From: Sacculina carcini | Taxonomy: Eukaryota > Arthropoda > Thecostraca > Sacculinidae | Assembly (NCBI GenBank): GCA_916048095.2 | Contig: OU696575.1 | Coordinates: 7,144,001 to 7,208,000 of the forward strand | Direction of reading: 5' to 3' | DNA: 64,000 nt | In this document: piece by piece, positions 44,371 to 56,300 of the stretch | Position numbering within the stretch: the first letter of the stretch is position 1 | Layout: each line of letters opens with the position of its first letter | Translations under genes and position numbers: made by a program | Notes under the pieces: generated by a model | Told to the model about the DNA's origin: nothing | Seen by the model: only the letters and a program-made list of their open reading frames with translations | Databases searched by the model: none

Positions 44371-46165
44371 AAAGGTCTGTCAAAAATGTAACCTAAAATC
44401 AGAAAAAAATCTAACTTTATTTTCGAGAAAAAGTAACCTAAAAATCAGAAAGGTGTAACTTTATTTTCGAGAAAAAGAAACCTAAAAATATCCTATGAGT
44501 TTTAATGTTATTATCACTTTTGTTTCGATTTATCACATGTTTATCACGCCTTTGCTGATTAGTGCGCTATATGAAATACACGGTTTTTTGTTTTAGATTG
44601 TGAACATAAAAAGTAACCTAATAACCTATAAAAAGCTCAATTTCTGTTTGCAGTTCTGAAGGAAGAAAATACACCAGTCCTTCTTTTATATCCTCTTTCC
44701 GAGTTGGTACTATTTCTCCACCCTCTCTCCGATTTTTACAATAAACCAACATTTTTTACAATTATACCACCAAAAGTAGTTTAATATTATTTGGCCCACA
44801 TCGCAAAAAGTATAACCAGTATAAAGAATAACCATCAAAATGCAATTTATAGTGGAAAGCTAATACAAAAGTGAAATACACTAATTGCAAATGTAAATAT
44901 GTTTTAGTAATGGTCGCAATAATGTTCTTTATATTGTTTCAATGGAATTTTTTATCAAAAAGCACATGCTACAGCTTGTATATTAGTGTGAGCGTAAAAA
45001 CTGAATGTGTGAATGCGTCCTCCCTGTGCTCACAGTCTTATGCATGTCAAACGTGGGGAAACGGCGCTATCTCGCGTCCTGAAAATCACGTGCTAATTCC
45101 TGTTCAAGTAAATGCGTACTATCAACTGCTACAGTGCAGTATCCGGTATAGATAGCTCACACATCGTACTATACCACGCTCCAAACATCTCACGACACCC
45201 TCCGGTTTGTGGACATCTCCTAAAATGGAATTATTATTATTATTATTATTAACGTTTATTTGTATAGCGCACATTAAAACACACGCGCGAAAAGAGAAAT
45301 CTTGGTGCAAAAATATAAACAAATAATTAAGACACGCCGCTTAGGGAAAACAAACATGCGGACAATACACACACCCACAAGCACACACACTCACACAAAC
45401 ACACACACACGCACACAAACATACTCATGCACACACACCGCCAAATTGAAACATGGCACTAAGAAAGAGCATAAAAAACAACAAGAAAACTTCTAGTAAA
45501 TGTATCACGCGAGACGGGTACGGTATGAGAGCTCAGAGCGAAGCGTAAGGAGTAAGAGAGTGAGAGTCATGATCAAAAGATTTATCAAAGAGATGATTGC
45601 GCAAAGAAGAGGAAAACGATGATAAGGATGTGGAGGAGATAACATGGGAGGGAAGAGAGTTGTACAAACGTGGAGCATAGAAAGGGAAGGATTTACTAGA
45701 CCAGGTAGATTCATTGAGGGCTCGTGGACAGGATAAAGGAAGAGGAATGACGCTACCCTGCGTACCCAAAAACGTATAAATATCGAGTAGCACAGATATT
45801 AAGGTGAATATCAATTCCTAAATCCTAACAGCAGAACTGTTGACACTTCTTGATCTTCAGACCTAATATTCCATCTATTTTCCTATTTTATCCTCATATA
45901 TACAGTTTTTGTGCCTCTTATCTGCAAAAAGTCACCAAAGTTCGTGGTAAACTTACCTATTTACAAGAAAAATAACAAAAGGTAACCTGACGATAAACAG
46001 TAACCTCAAAGCAAAAAAGTAACCTAACGATGAAAAAGTAACTTTTGGTAACCTAATAACTTTTTTAATAATTATCGTACTCAACTTGTTCATGCAGTTT
46101 TAGGTAGCTTATGAACTAGTGACCTTTAGGTGAAAAAGTAACTTTATTAACTTTTGGCAGCCCTA
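44371..46165. mobile_element. hAT-like non-autonomous element, copy 2
   Basis: Ends AAAGGTCTGTCAAAA (left) and TAGGGCTGCCAAAAG (right, reversed) form an imperfect inverted repeat. The flanks GTGATCAA (44363-44370) and GTGATCAT (46166-46173) give an 8-bp duplication with one mismatch, as for hAT. Subterminal regions on both sides repeat AAAAGTAACCTAA-like blocks. The interior has no coding region and holds an L2-like LINE tail at 45232-45743. It interrupts LINE D. Confidence 0.78.
45232..45743 (-). pseudogene. L2-like LINE tail inserted in the hAT-like element
   Basis: Flanked by GGAAT on both sides (45227-45231 and 45744-45748); copy 1 of the host repeat keeps the empty site. On the minus strand it reads LNESTWSSKSFPFYAPRLYN, SLPSHVISSTSLSSFSSSL and RNHLFDKSF, the C-terminal end of an L2-type LINE. 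A 3' region with CTATACAAATAAACG follows, then a microsatellite tail of ATT units. It is the same family as LINE C at 58.4-63.3 kb. Confidence 0.85.
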
Positions 46166-46173
46166 GTGATCAT

Positions 46174-46382
46174 TGATATCATGCGTTATTATGCCACTGG
46201 AAGATACTAGAGACGCGTTGTTGTTGAATATGTTGTCGATCAGAGTGGAGCATTTTTGTGTTATACGAGTTGGCTTATTGATTGTTGGGTAGAATCTTTT
46301 AGAAACCATGAGATCAATAAAATCTGTTTGCGAGTTATCCAACATATCAATGTTAAAATCACTGCCAATAACAACTAGCTTA
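46174..46382 (-). pseudogene. LINE D, endonuclease piece
   Basis: On the minus strand: KLVVIGSDFNIDMLDNSQTD, FIDLMVSKRFYPTINKPTRI, TQKCSTLIDNIF. This is the middle of an AP-type endonuclease (GDFN box altered to SDFN). It is continuous with 42963-44370 once the hAT-like insert is allowed for, and is broken at its right by LINE B. Confidence 0.82.
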
Positions 46383-46383
46383 T

Positions 46384-49190
46384 GAGGTCCTGGAGCTGCG
46401 ACGTCTACGTCGTGGGACTACCCTCCAATCTGGAGGCCAAACCGCAGCAACAACCCTTCCAGCCTTGTCAGAACGACGGGGCTGTCGAGCTCCTGGGATC
46501 GGCTTCGGTCACCCGGGTTCCACAGGTCTTTTTCCAGCTCAGTGCAACTGGCACAAATCGTGACGCCACGCTACACATACACAAACAACAGACACAGTAC
46601 CAACACCGCTCGCCTCACACTTTCTTTTCCACGCATGTCACCGTCTCCTGCGGGGGCGTCGAGATGTGATCCGCTCGCGATCATTTCTCGTATGCTCATA
46701 CTCGCAGGAGACGTAGAACCACATCCAGGCCCGAGACACACATACACCTGTCACATATGTACACAGCCACTCACTACACGCCGACACACAAAAGGCTCAG
46801 TTCAGTGCAACTCCTGCCTGAACTGGTGCCACACCACATGCACATCGCTACACAACATCACACAATACACGCGCTCATTCATCTGCTCATCATGCGCACC
46901 AAACTCAACAACACCTGCACGTACACCGACACTGGCACATTCATCCACAGCATTAGTCACCTCTGTTTCATCACCATCAACATCATCGCTTTCATCAGCA
47001 CCACCGACATCACCATCATTCCCATCTTCACATACTACTGGTCCATCCTCACACTCACCAACAACTTCGTCCTCCTCACAAGCATCACTATCACCATCAG
47101 CACCATCCTCACTATCAGCACCATCATTTCTGCCATCATCATCACACTCACCACCACCACCACCTCCATCAACAACTCAACACATCAACAACACTCTCAC
47201 ACGCACAATCACCAACTTACACCGCACACACAACATCAACATTCTACTGCTCAACATAGACGGCATCAACACAAAAAACACGAACTAACACATTTCCTCA
47301 CACGACACTCCATTCACATAGCACTCATACAAGAAACAAAGTTACAACAGCACCACAGAACACCCACCTTTCACAATTACACCACCATCCGCCAAGACCG
47401 CACTAGCGGTCAAGGCGGTGGCCTCATCACACTCATACACAGAACAATCAACTACACAAACACCAGCACATAGACACAAGCACTACTACCACCAAACGAC
47501 ACCACAACAGAACAACAATCGATACAAATACGCACTGGCACACACTCACACATTTCAATCATCAACGTATACATTCCACCACAAACTTCACCAACAGTAC
47601 CTCGCAACTACACACCAGATATACGCAACATCACAAACACACCTAACATAATACTGGGTGGCGACTTCAACGCCAAAGATCCTGCCTGGTACAGACACAA
47701 TCCATTCACCAACAGAGGCACAGACATACTTCAACAAACAGAACACCTCTACATACTCAACAACACTCACCAACACACTCACACCACACATCAGGCACAC
47801 TATCATTCGACATCACCTGACATCACATTTTGCACACCGAATCTCACCCACACAACCACTTGGAAGGTGGTCAAAGAGCTTGGCTCAGACCACCTTCCAA
47901 TCGTCATCACCAAAATCAGAACTGCACCAAACACACCCAGACGCACTTACACAAATTACACAAAAGCCAATTGGTCACAATTCACACACGACACGGAACA
48001 TAAACAAAACATTTCAAACATTTAACAGCATCATACACAAGGCAGACAAACAACACATCCCAAAAGGACACAGAAAACACCACAACCCAAACTTTACACA
48101 AGAAATACACACACTCATCAAACAACGCGACACACTGAAACACTCTCCGACACCACACTCACACAATACATCCGAACAAATACACACACTCAACACCACA
48201 ATCAACAGCAAGATACATGAACAAAAATCACTGAACTGGCACAACTACATAAAAACACTAGATCACAGATCAAACACCACAAAACTATACAACCCACTGA
48301 AAAGCATCACACTCTCAAACAGCAATATAACACGCACACACGCAGCCATCACGACCGACACATCATCTGTACCATCAAATAAACAACAGGCAAACACACT
48401 CATTAACCACTACTCACACATCAGCCACATCACTCCTACACAAAAAGACAGGACAATCATCAGACGTAAACACACATTCAGCACAGATCCACTATACACG
48501 CCATTCACACATGCGCAGACACGACACATCATACTCAACATCAAACAATCATCAGCCTGTGGTCCAGATGGAAGAAGTAACATCCATCTGAAACATCTTG
48601 GACCACAAGGCATACAGACACTCACTAACATCCAACTACAGCTACTCACACAACACAATACCTCACATCTGGAAAACGGGCATCATCATCACACTACACA
48701 AACAAGGCACGGACCCCACGCTTCCTTCTTCACATCGTCCAATCACACTGCTCTGCACACCATCAAAAATCACAGAACGCCTCATACTCAAACTCATCAC
48801 ACTACAAATCCCACTATCACAATCACAACACGGCTTCAGATCACTGCACTCTACAACCACACTACTCACAAAACTCACACAGACCATGATGGGTAACATA
48901 AACACAACAAAACCACCACACAGAACACTACTCATAACACTCGACATCAGCAAAGCCTTCGACAGAGTTCCACGACACAATCTCACAAATAAAATACTAG
49001 ACACCACACTTCACAATAACACTAAGAGATGGTTGGCCAACTACCTCGCTGGCAGATGCGCCCATGTGAGGTACAATGGACAATCATCTCACACACGCAA
49101 CATAACAAACGGAGTCCCTCAGGGCTCCGTTTTAGCACCAACACTTTTCAACTTATACCTACACGACATGCCGACAGTCATAACATAAGA
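46384..49190 (+). pseudogene. LINE B copy 2: PHD-type finger, endonuclease, partial reverse transcriptase
   Basis: The first frame (46542-47288) gives MLILAGDVEPHPGPRHTYTC, with a degenerate 2A-like motif. A C4HC3 PHD-like finger follows (CHICTQPL, CNSCLNWCHTTC, FICSSC), then a long Ser/Thr/Pro-rich linker. In other frames come the endonuclease (NILLLNIDGI, ALIQETKL, GGDFNAKDPAW, GSDHLPIVI) and the reverse transcriptase (TLLITLDISKAFDRVPRHNL, NGVPQGSVLAPTLFNLYLHD). The copy ends abruptly before the catalytic YADD box. At least four frame changes occur. The coding strand is extremely rich in A and C. The layout fits the Jockey/CR1 LINE group with a PHD finger in front. Confidence 0.85.
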
Positions 49191-49548
49191 GTCATATGAT
49201 ATCAAACATTGAACACAAATAAGTGCATGAGTAAATAAATGCGCTATTAAACGCGTTATTCATTTTTACACTGATGGTAGGCAACGTAAGGGGGTGCTTC
49301 AAATACGGTACCGGATGATGCAACATCTAAAACAATCAACAGTCTGGGTGGAGGAACTTTTTCAGATTTGAATGCAATCGATATGTTTTTTTGTGATATG
49401 CAAACAATTGCTCATCGAAATTCATAGCAAGATTGTATTTCTTTATTTGTTGTCATAACCCTAATGTGGGTGTATATCTGATAGGTGTCTGTGAGTGTGA
49501 TTTTGTGTATGTATGTATGTGTGTGTGTGTGTGTGGGTGTGTTGTCAG
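49191..49548. other. End of the 33.7-kb intron; TG-rich before exon D
   Basis: No gene. The last 60 bases before exon D are dominated by TG repeats and end in GTTGTCAG. Confidence 0.6.
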
Positions 49549-49769
49549 ATGTGCGTCAGTTTATGGTGGTGTCGCGCGGCGGCCGGCTGTTGTCGCGTGC
49601 CGAGCCGACCGCTGGCGCTGGCCAGTGTTTCAGCTGGCAGCCGTTGGGTCGGCTGATAGCTGGCAGTCGTCACGAGGCTGGCAGCAACCGCCTGCAGCTG
49701 GTGTTCTACGAGAAAAACGGACTTCGGCACGGCCAGTTTTTGCTGCCGCAGTCTGCCGATATGGCTCGG
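49549..49769 (+). CDS. ELP1: ELP1 exon D (WD40 propeller)
   Basis: A 221-bp exon lies between the acceptor GTTGTCAG and the donor CGG|GTCAGT (phase 1 in, 0 out). It reads VRQFMVVSRGGRLLSRAEPT, AGAGQCFSWQPLGRLIAGSR, NRLQLVFYEKNGLRHGQFLL, PQSADMAR. Human ELP1 has the equivalent ALAWKPSGSLIAST and DIVFFEKNGLLHGHFTLP, so the register is secure. Phase matches exon C 33.7 kb upstream and exon E 7.2 kb downstream. The acceptor is preceded by a long TG repeat. GC content is far higher than in the surrounding intron, as for the other ELP1 exons. Confidence 0.95.
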
Positions 49770-50076
49770 GTCAGTGTATCGTGTGCAACGAGACAATCAC
49801 ATTGTATATTACACGACTTTATCGTTTTGTGGAGTTGAGTGTTTTTCGTTTTTACCATGAGAGTTTTTCGTTGCAGAACTCGTATGCTTGTATGTGTGTG
49901 TGTGTGTGTGTGTGTGCGTGTGTGTGTGTGTAGAATTGAGGATGAATGTGACAACGTGGGTTTTATTTGGAAGGTAAAGTGGGATTTGTGTATTACGTGC
50001 ACTGCCATGTTTTGATTTATTGATTTGTCGGTGAGCAGCTCTGACTTCGTTTCTTCGTACAATTGATCCTCTAGAT

Positions 50077-50368
50077 CAGCGGTCCCCAACCTTTTTTGCG
50101 CCACGGACCGGTTTAATGTCAGACAATATTTTCAGGGACCGGCCTTTGAGGTGTGGCGCATAAATACAACAAAATAACATCAATAGCGTCAAAAGTGACA
50201 TAGACGGATGTTACAGAGAATCGGGTAATTTTTCAAAATAAAACATCGTTCAGATTCCGAAATCAATAAAACGGAAGCAATGTAAGTCATTTATTATTTC
50301 TGTGCGGCCCGGCACCAAACGACCCACGGACCGGTACCGGTCCTCGGCCCGGGGGTTGGGGACCACTG
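50077..50368. mobile_element. hAT MITE
   Basis: 292 bp with ends CAGCGGTCCCCAACC / GGTTGGGGACCACTG and a perfect 8-bp target duplication CTCTAGAT (50069-50076 and 50369-50376). GC-rich termini containing CCACGGACCGG occur on both sides. It resembles widespread animal hAT MITEs. Confidence 0.93.
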
Positions 50369-50940
50369 CTCTAGATAACGGACTCGAAGCGACCGACAAT
50401 AACCGTTATCTTGAAGTGTGCTCTGCAGTAATGGTTATCAACTATTTTTACTGTAAATGGTTCATATCTCACCAAATCACCAGATAATCCCTTATTATTT
50501 ACCAGTTTACATTTTTTGTAAATGTTTCTTCCGAACTTTTGCATAAGCCCAGACAACGTTTAGGTTCACAGCGTTCTTTTCTGGACTATATGGTTTCGGT
50601 GAGCTGCAGTTTGAAGGAGATCCGTTTAATCAATGTTGAGCACATCATTAGTATCCGATGCAATAGTAACTGAAATTGTCAATGTTATACCAAGGTCTGT
50701 ATTCCTATGTTATTCCTGGGCGAGTTGCCCACCAATCTGATGTCTTAGGCGGCTGTCTTATTCCCAACGCCTAAATCCGGCCCAAATAAGCCACTTGTGT
50801 CTACCAATCAACCTGCAACGGTCTACTGTTGTCATTCGACGAGCTCTAGTCAGATTATTCGATACATCCTCCATTTAAGAATCACACAAACTCATAATTT
50901 CCGCTATTTGGAGATGTGCTATATGAGAGAGACCAATATA

Positions 50941-52272
50941 CGAGGCCTGTCTAAAAAGTATCCGACCTTTATTTTTCCCGTGCGAAATAGAGACGATAGC
51001 GCGGCGCCACTCCGCACAGTGAAGGAAGACACCTTCATGCGCATGCGTGAATTTTTTCACCAACATCCAGCGCGTCAGTTGCTGCCTGTCGGTCGCTGAG
51101 TGAGGTGCTACGCAACGTGTCTGTCGGATTACCGATTCTCTCAAGATGACTTAACGTGTTGAGCAAAGACACTGCATCAAATTTTGTCAAAAGCTTGGTG
51201 ATTCCCAAAGCGAAACAATTCGTAAGATTCAGCAGGTGTTTGGAGAAGATGCAATGGGTGTAACACAAATTAAGGAGTGGTTCAACCGATTCAAAAGTGG
51301 CCGCGCATCAGCAGAGAGTGACCAGCGTTCTGGCAGGCCCCAAACTGCTCGGAGTGCAGTTGTTGTTGAGAGGGTGCGAAATTTGGTGATGTCAGATCGT
51401 CGCTGGACCGTGCGGGAGATTGCCCAAGAGGTTGGAGTAAGTAAAGATTCCGCACATGCAATTTTGCGTGATCATTTGAGCATGTACAGATTGGCTGCGA
51501 AATTTGTGCCCAGGTTGTTGTCGCCGGAACAAAAGGACCTCCGTTTTCAAGCTGCACAGGACCTTCTGGACACTGCCAACACTGATCCTCAGTTTCTGAA
51601 CACCGTGATAACTGGAGATGAGTCATGGGTGTACGGGTACGACCCATAAACAAAAAGACAGTCGGCGCAATGGAAGCATCCCGAATCTCCAAAGCCGAAA
51701 AAAGCGCGACAGATGCCAAGCAAAATGAAGGTGATGCTGACTGTCTTCTTTGATATCCGTGTAATTGTGCATCACGAATACGCACCGGAAGGACAAACAG
51801 TGACAAAGGAGTACTATCAAGATGTTTTCCGGCCTCTCCGTGACGCAGTTCGGCGCAAAAGGCCAGACATGTGGACGGCGAAAAATTGGCAACTGCATCA
51901 CCACAACGCCCCTGCACACTAATCCCATCTGATCCAACATTTCTTGACCAAACATGGAATTCCAGTCGTTCGCCATCCTCTCTACTCTCCAGACATGGCT
52001 CCTTGCGACTTCTGGTTATTTCCAAAATTGAAGACGCCACTGAAAGGATGCCGTTTTGAGACTAGAGAAGAGATAATGCGGAACGCGACAGCGACGCTGA
52101 ACACCATTCCGAAAGAAGACTTCCAGAGCTGTTTCCAGCAGTGGAAGGATCGGTGGGCTAAGTGTGTGCAAGCACAAGGGGCATACTTTGAAGGGGATTA
52201 GGGTCCAAATAATGTCAGGTGTGTGAAATTTATATTCTGGCTTAAGGTCGGATACTTTTTAGACAGGCCTCG
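50941..52272 (+). mobile_element. mariner element with perfect inverted repeats
   Basis: 1332 bp. The first 29 bp (starting CGAGGCCTGTCTAAAAAGTA) are the exact reverse complement of the last 29 bp (52244-52272). TA lies on both sides (50939-50940, 52273-52274). It inserted into the pogo-like element. The ends could still be used by a transposase supplied in trans, but its own gene is dead. Confidence 0.95.
51146..52201 (+). pseudogene. mariner transposase, inactivated
   Basis: One frame of about 351 codons covers a complete mariner transposase: helix-turn-helix region (VTQIKEWFNRFKSGRASAES, WTVREIAQEVGVSKDSAHAI), first catalytic Asp in TGDESWVYGYDP, then HHHNAPAH and YSPDMAPCDFWLFPKLK with the third Asp, ending EGD-TAG. 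There is no frameshift, but there are three in-frame stops: codon 3, after YGYDP, and after NAPAH. The second catalytic Asp, normally HHDNAPAH, is His. The family is one of the widely dispersed animal mariners of DD34D type. It has been dead long enough for four disabling substitutions, yet its termini are identical. Confidence 0.95.
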
Positions 52273-52378
52273 TATTCATTCGCTATTTGAATTCCGCCAT
52301 TCGGAGGTGTAATTAACACGTGTTTAATAGGCTTTTGCTGGGCCCAAGGAACTATTCCCCTATTTGGAGGCTCGACTG

Positions 52379-52988
52379 TATTTAATTATCCATGTGTTTT
52401 CTTGCTGTTACTCTTCTCCGTTGTCTCTTGATGATCAAACTGCATGCGGATTGTTGTCATGCAATTTTCAACATTCTTGTTATTCACATTTCACCATGCT
52501 CATTAATTTGCAATACTAATACGAATTGTATACCGTATCGTTATTATATCATACCACACCACACGTGACAGCGAATTTTACACTCACGTGCATTTACACA
52601 CATGCACACACATTAATTTTCACAAGTTATTCATTATACAAAAATTACTCATTTCTGCGCAAGAGCTCTAACGAAAAAACGAAAATACGACCACATTTCA
52701 GAAACATGTAGACAGCTCGGGCTAACTACAGTGGATTAACTCATTAGCGGCAATATAAAACGACTTATTCGAACGATATACTACCACCCAAAATCCCACC
52801 GTCTTGTACGAGACAATCGAACCAGCACGTGAACACAGTATACACATTAGATGAACAAGACCGCTTGCACTGCCGAAAATATCAACAGAAGCAGCTCGCA
52901 AATGTGTCAAATATGAGGCGGCCAAAATTGTGTCATATATATTTGAGCGATAAATGCTGCCATGTTTGTGTGCGTGTTTATATATGTA
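52379..52988. other. Intronic sequence, no gene seen
   Basis: AT-rich, no transposon end or coding block recognised. A tract of CACATG/CACACA lies around 52590-52615. Confidence 0.5.
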
Positions 52989-53150
52989 CTAGCATTAAAA
53001 CCCGCCCGTTGTGCGGAGCAATTCATAAAAATATTGCAAATTAAAAATAAATAAGGCAAACTCATAAAAACCTTAATCAATTAAAAAGTCTAAATTTCAT
53101 TATTTTAATTTTATTTTGTCAAAATATTTTCACTCAGCCCGCCTCATATT

Positions 53151-54856
53151 TAAACCCGGCCGACGTGCGGAATAATTCAGAACTCGAACACCATCCGTTC
53201 TGGTTCTTGAAGTCAAATCCATTAGTTTTGTATATGAATTCATTCTGCACGGTGAAATAAATATAATAAATGCTGCACGGTGAAATAAATATAATAAATG
53301 CATAATAAATGCTTTATAAATAAATACAATAAAATTCATATTTGAAGTCAAATCCATTGGTTTTGTGTATGGATTAATTCTACAGGGGAAATTGAACGTT
53401 CTATTGTCTATATTTGCTGCCCGCGGAGCAATTTTATTAAAAAAAACTTTTTTTAAATGAACCATTTGAAAAAATGAACTAAAAAACACTTTTTTAAACC
53501 CGCCCGTCGTGCGGAACAATTCATACAATAAAATTCATATCAAATCCATAAAATATAATGAATACAAATTGAAAACCAAAAAATGTAACCTTTAAATATC
53601 TTAACCAATAGAAAAGTCTAAATGTGAATATTTTTGTCCTTATTTTGACAAATACTATCCCTCAACCCGCCTGATATATAAATCTGCCCGTCTTGTGGTA
53701 TAATTCAGAACACTAACACGAAACAAACAATGAAAGATGATGAAATCTTTTCATCAGAATGTTTCCAAACTATATATATTACTTAACATCATTCCCCAAT
53801 ATCATTTGCTCAAGTACTATTTCACTTTTTCCGCTATAATATTTATTGTTAAAATTTATATATTTTCCGCTATCATTAAAACCCAATATAACCTGAGTCA
53901 AACCTACCCAACCCAACCCAATCATCCAATCTTGACCGCTCTCAGCCTAGTCTGAGGTGATTTAACTTATTAGTTTGTGATCACAAAATATACTGATGCG
54001 ATCATAATTTGTAATCAGAAGACTGAGATTATCTACCCCAGGGGTCCCAAACACGCGGCCCACCAATACTTTTCTCTCAACCCGCCAATATAGTATCGGG
54101 ACCAAACTGTAAGGTAGCTAAATTCACATTTGTTGCATAATGCGATATAATTATACACCATTATCATATTATCTCATAATTCCCGGTTAATGCTTCCACT
54201 AATGCATCATATTCATACAGTTGTTATTTTTTGGATTACACCGATAATACAGCCCTTGAAATTACAGCCGATATTATATTATGCAATCTATATTCTGCTA
54301 CGTATTATTCCTAATACATATATCATCAGATCGCAAAATATATTTAAAGGTTCACATCATTCTCCAAAATCATTTGCTTAAGAGCTATTCTACTTTTATC
54401 GCTAGAATATTTACTGCTAGCAAAATATCATATACCTCGCTATCATTTAAACCCACTCTTTATAGATACATTTAATTCGCCCGTCGTGCGGAACAGTTCA
54501 TAAAATATAATTTATATTCAATTCATAAAAAATTAATGCAGATTGAAAAAGAAAAACAAACCCACAGGAAAGTTATAGCTAATATAAAAGTCTAAATGTG
54601 AAATTTATGTTTCAATTTAGAAAACATGTTTTTCCACAACACTATCAAAACAATGCAACCTTCTGTCATCTCTATAATTCCAGGTTAATGTTTCCGCTAA
54701 AACAGCATAAGTTGGCATTACATGATATTGCAACCCATATCCTTATGCAACTTATGCTTATGCAACTTGAAATTAAACCAATTAAATTACACAGTTAAAT
54801 TCAGTAGTTTACTTTGTTCCCAATAGCATTTTACCCGCCCGTCGTGCGGAACGTTA
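53151..54856 (-). repeat. Internal copies of the Helitron 3' hairpin motif
   Basis: Sequences close to CCCGCCCGTCGTGCGGAA recur at about 53154, 53498, 53684, 54480 and 54833, besides the terminal copy at 52997. Each is followed by AATTCA-type sequence. Spacing is irregular (about 150-800 bp), so this is not a simple tandem array. Confidence 0.85.
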
Positions 54857-54949
54857 TTGAGGACAATAAAGCCTTTATATTCAGTAGAGTGTAGCATTAA
54901 TTAAACTGTACGCAATAAAACCACACCATCCATGCTTGGAGATAATATG

Positions 54950-56300
54950 ATGCATTCTTAATTGTGATTGGGCTTCAGTGAAATTTAATCGCTGTATATT
55001 CCTGTGTAATCGCAAGTGCGCATAATAGCTGTCAAATTGGCAATATGTCCTTTTGACTTTACACCGCCGTAATTTCCTTCAGATACCCTTTGGAATATTA
55101 CAAAATATACCGTATTGTAGAAAACAAGATTTCTAGCACGATGGTATAATTTATTTTTATGTATAACAAATAGTTACTATGAAATAGTAAAAAAATAAAT
55201 TCATTTTAGTCGCCCGGTGTTCAAGTGTAATTTTGGATGTATTTGAGAATTTTGCCAATTTTACACGTTTTTTGTACCATTTGTGGGTATAAATTATAGC
55301 TTATATTGTAGAACACAAAATTCTCTACACAGTAGTATATTCCTGTGTAATCGCAAGTGCGTAAATTGTGATTGGACTTCAGTGAAATTATATCAGTGTA
55401 TATTCCTGTGTAATCGCAAGTGCGCATAATAGCTGTCAAATTGGCAACATGATATTTTGACTTTACACCGCCGTAACTTCCTTTAGATACATTTTGAAAA
55501 ATTAAAAATTCTACCGTATTGTAGAAAACAAATCTCTAGCACGATGGTATAATTCATTTTAATTTGTGACAATTAGTTTTTGAGAAATAGGTAGAAAAAT
55601 GAATTAATTTTAGTCACCCGGCGTTCAAGTGTAATTTTGGATGTATTTGCGAATTTTGCCAATTTTACACGTGTTTTGTATCATTTGTGGGTATAAATTA
55701 TAGCTTATATTGTAGAACACAAAATTATCTACACAGTAGTATATTCCTGTGTAATCGCAAGTGCGCATAATAGCTGTCAAATTGGCAATATGTCCGTTTG
55801 ATTTTACACCCCCGTAACGTCCTTCAGATACACTTTGGAAAATTACAAATTATACCGTATTGTAGAAAACAAAATTTCTAGCACGATGGTATAATTTATT
55901 GTAATGTGTGACAAATAGTTCCTGAGAAATGGGTAGAAAAATGAATTAATTTTAATCACCCGGTGTTCAAGTGTAATTTTGGATGTATTTGAGAATTTTG
56001 CCAATTGTACACGTTTTTTGTATCATTTGTGGGTATAAATTATAACTTTTCTTGTAGAACACAAAATTATCTACACAATAGTATAATTTTTATAGCTGTA
56101 CCATTGCTGGTATATGAGGAATAGATAGCGGAATATTGACCAAAATATTCACGTTTTTTGTGCTAATTTTGCCTTTTTGCTTTTTTGTCATTTACACTTC
56201 ACACCGCCGTAACTTTTGTTTAATACACTTTCGAAAATTAAAAATTATACCGTGTTGTAGCAAACAAAATTCCCAGCATGATGGTATTATTTATTTAGAT
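54950..56300. repeat. 350-400-bp tandem repeats in the Helitron
   Basis: About three good units and one or two decayed ones. Markers are TCGCAAGTGCGCATAATAGC at about 55010, 55410 and 55757, and GTGTTCAAGTGTAATTTTGG near 55218, 55622 and 55968. Each unit also contains ACACCGCCGTAACTTCCTT and TAGCACGATGGTATAATT blocks. Confidence 0.88.

Larger units (their letters stand above)
50060..52378. mobile_element. pogo/Tigger-like non-autonomous element, copy 2, with two nested insertions
   Basis: Homologous to 14717-15408 once the inserts are set aside. The right end reads GGAGGCTCGACTG before TA, and the left end CAATTGATCC follows TA. A hAT MITE (50077-50368) and a mariner (50941-52272) lie inside, so this element is the oldest of the three. 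No coding sequence of its own. Confidence 0.65.

Noticed and set aside
51291-52040. 249-codon minus-strand frame
   Set aside because: Shadow of the mariner transposase.
54030-54060. hAT end (CAGGGGTCCCAAAC) inside the Helitron
   Set aside because: No partner end or target duplication found, so it is left unannotated.
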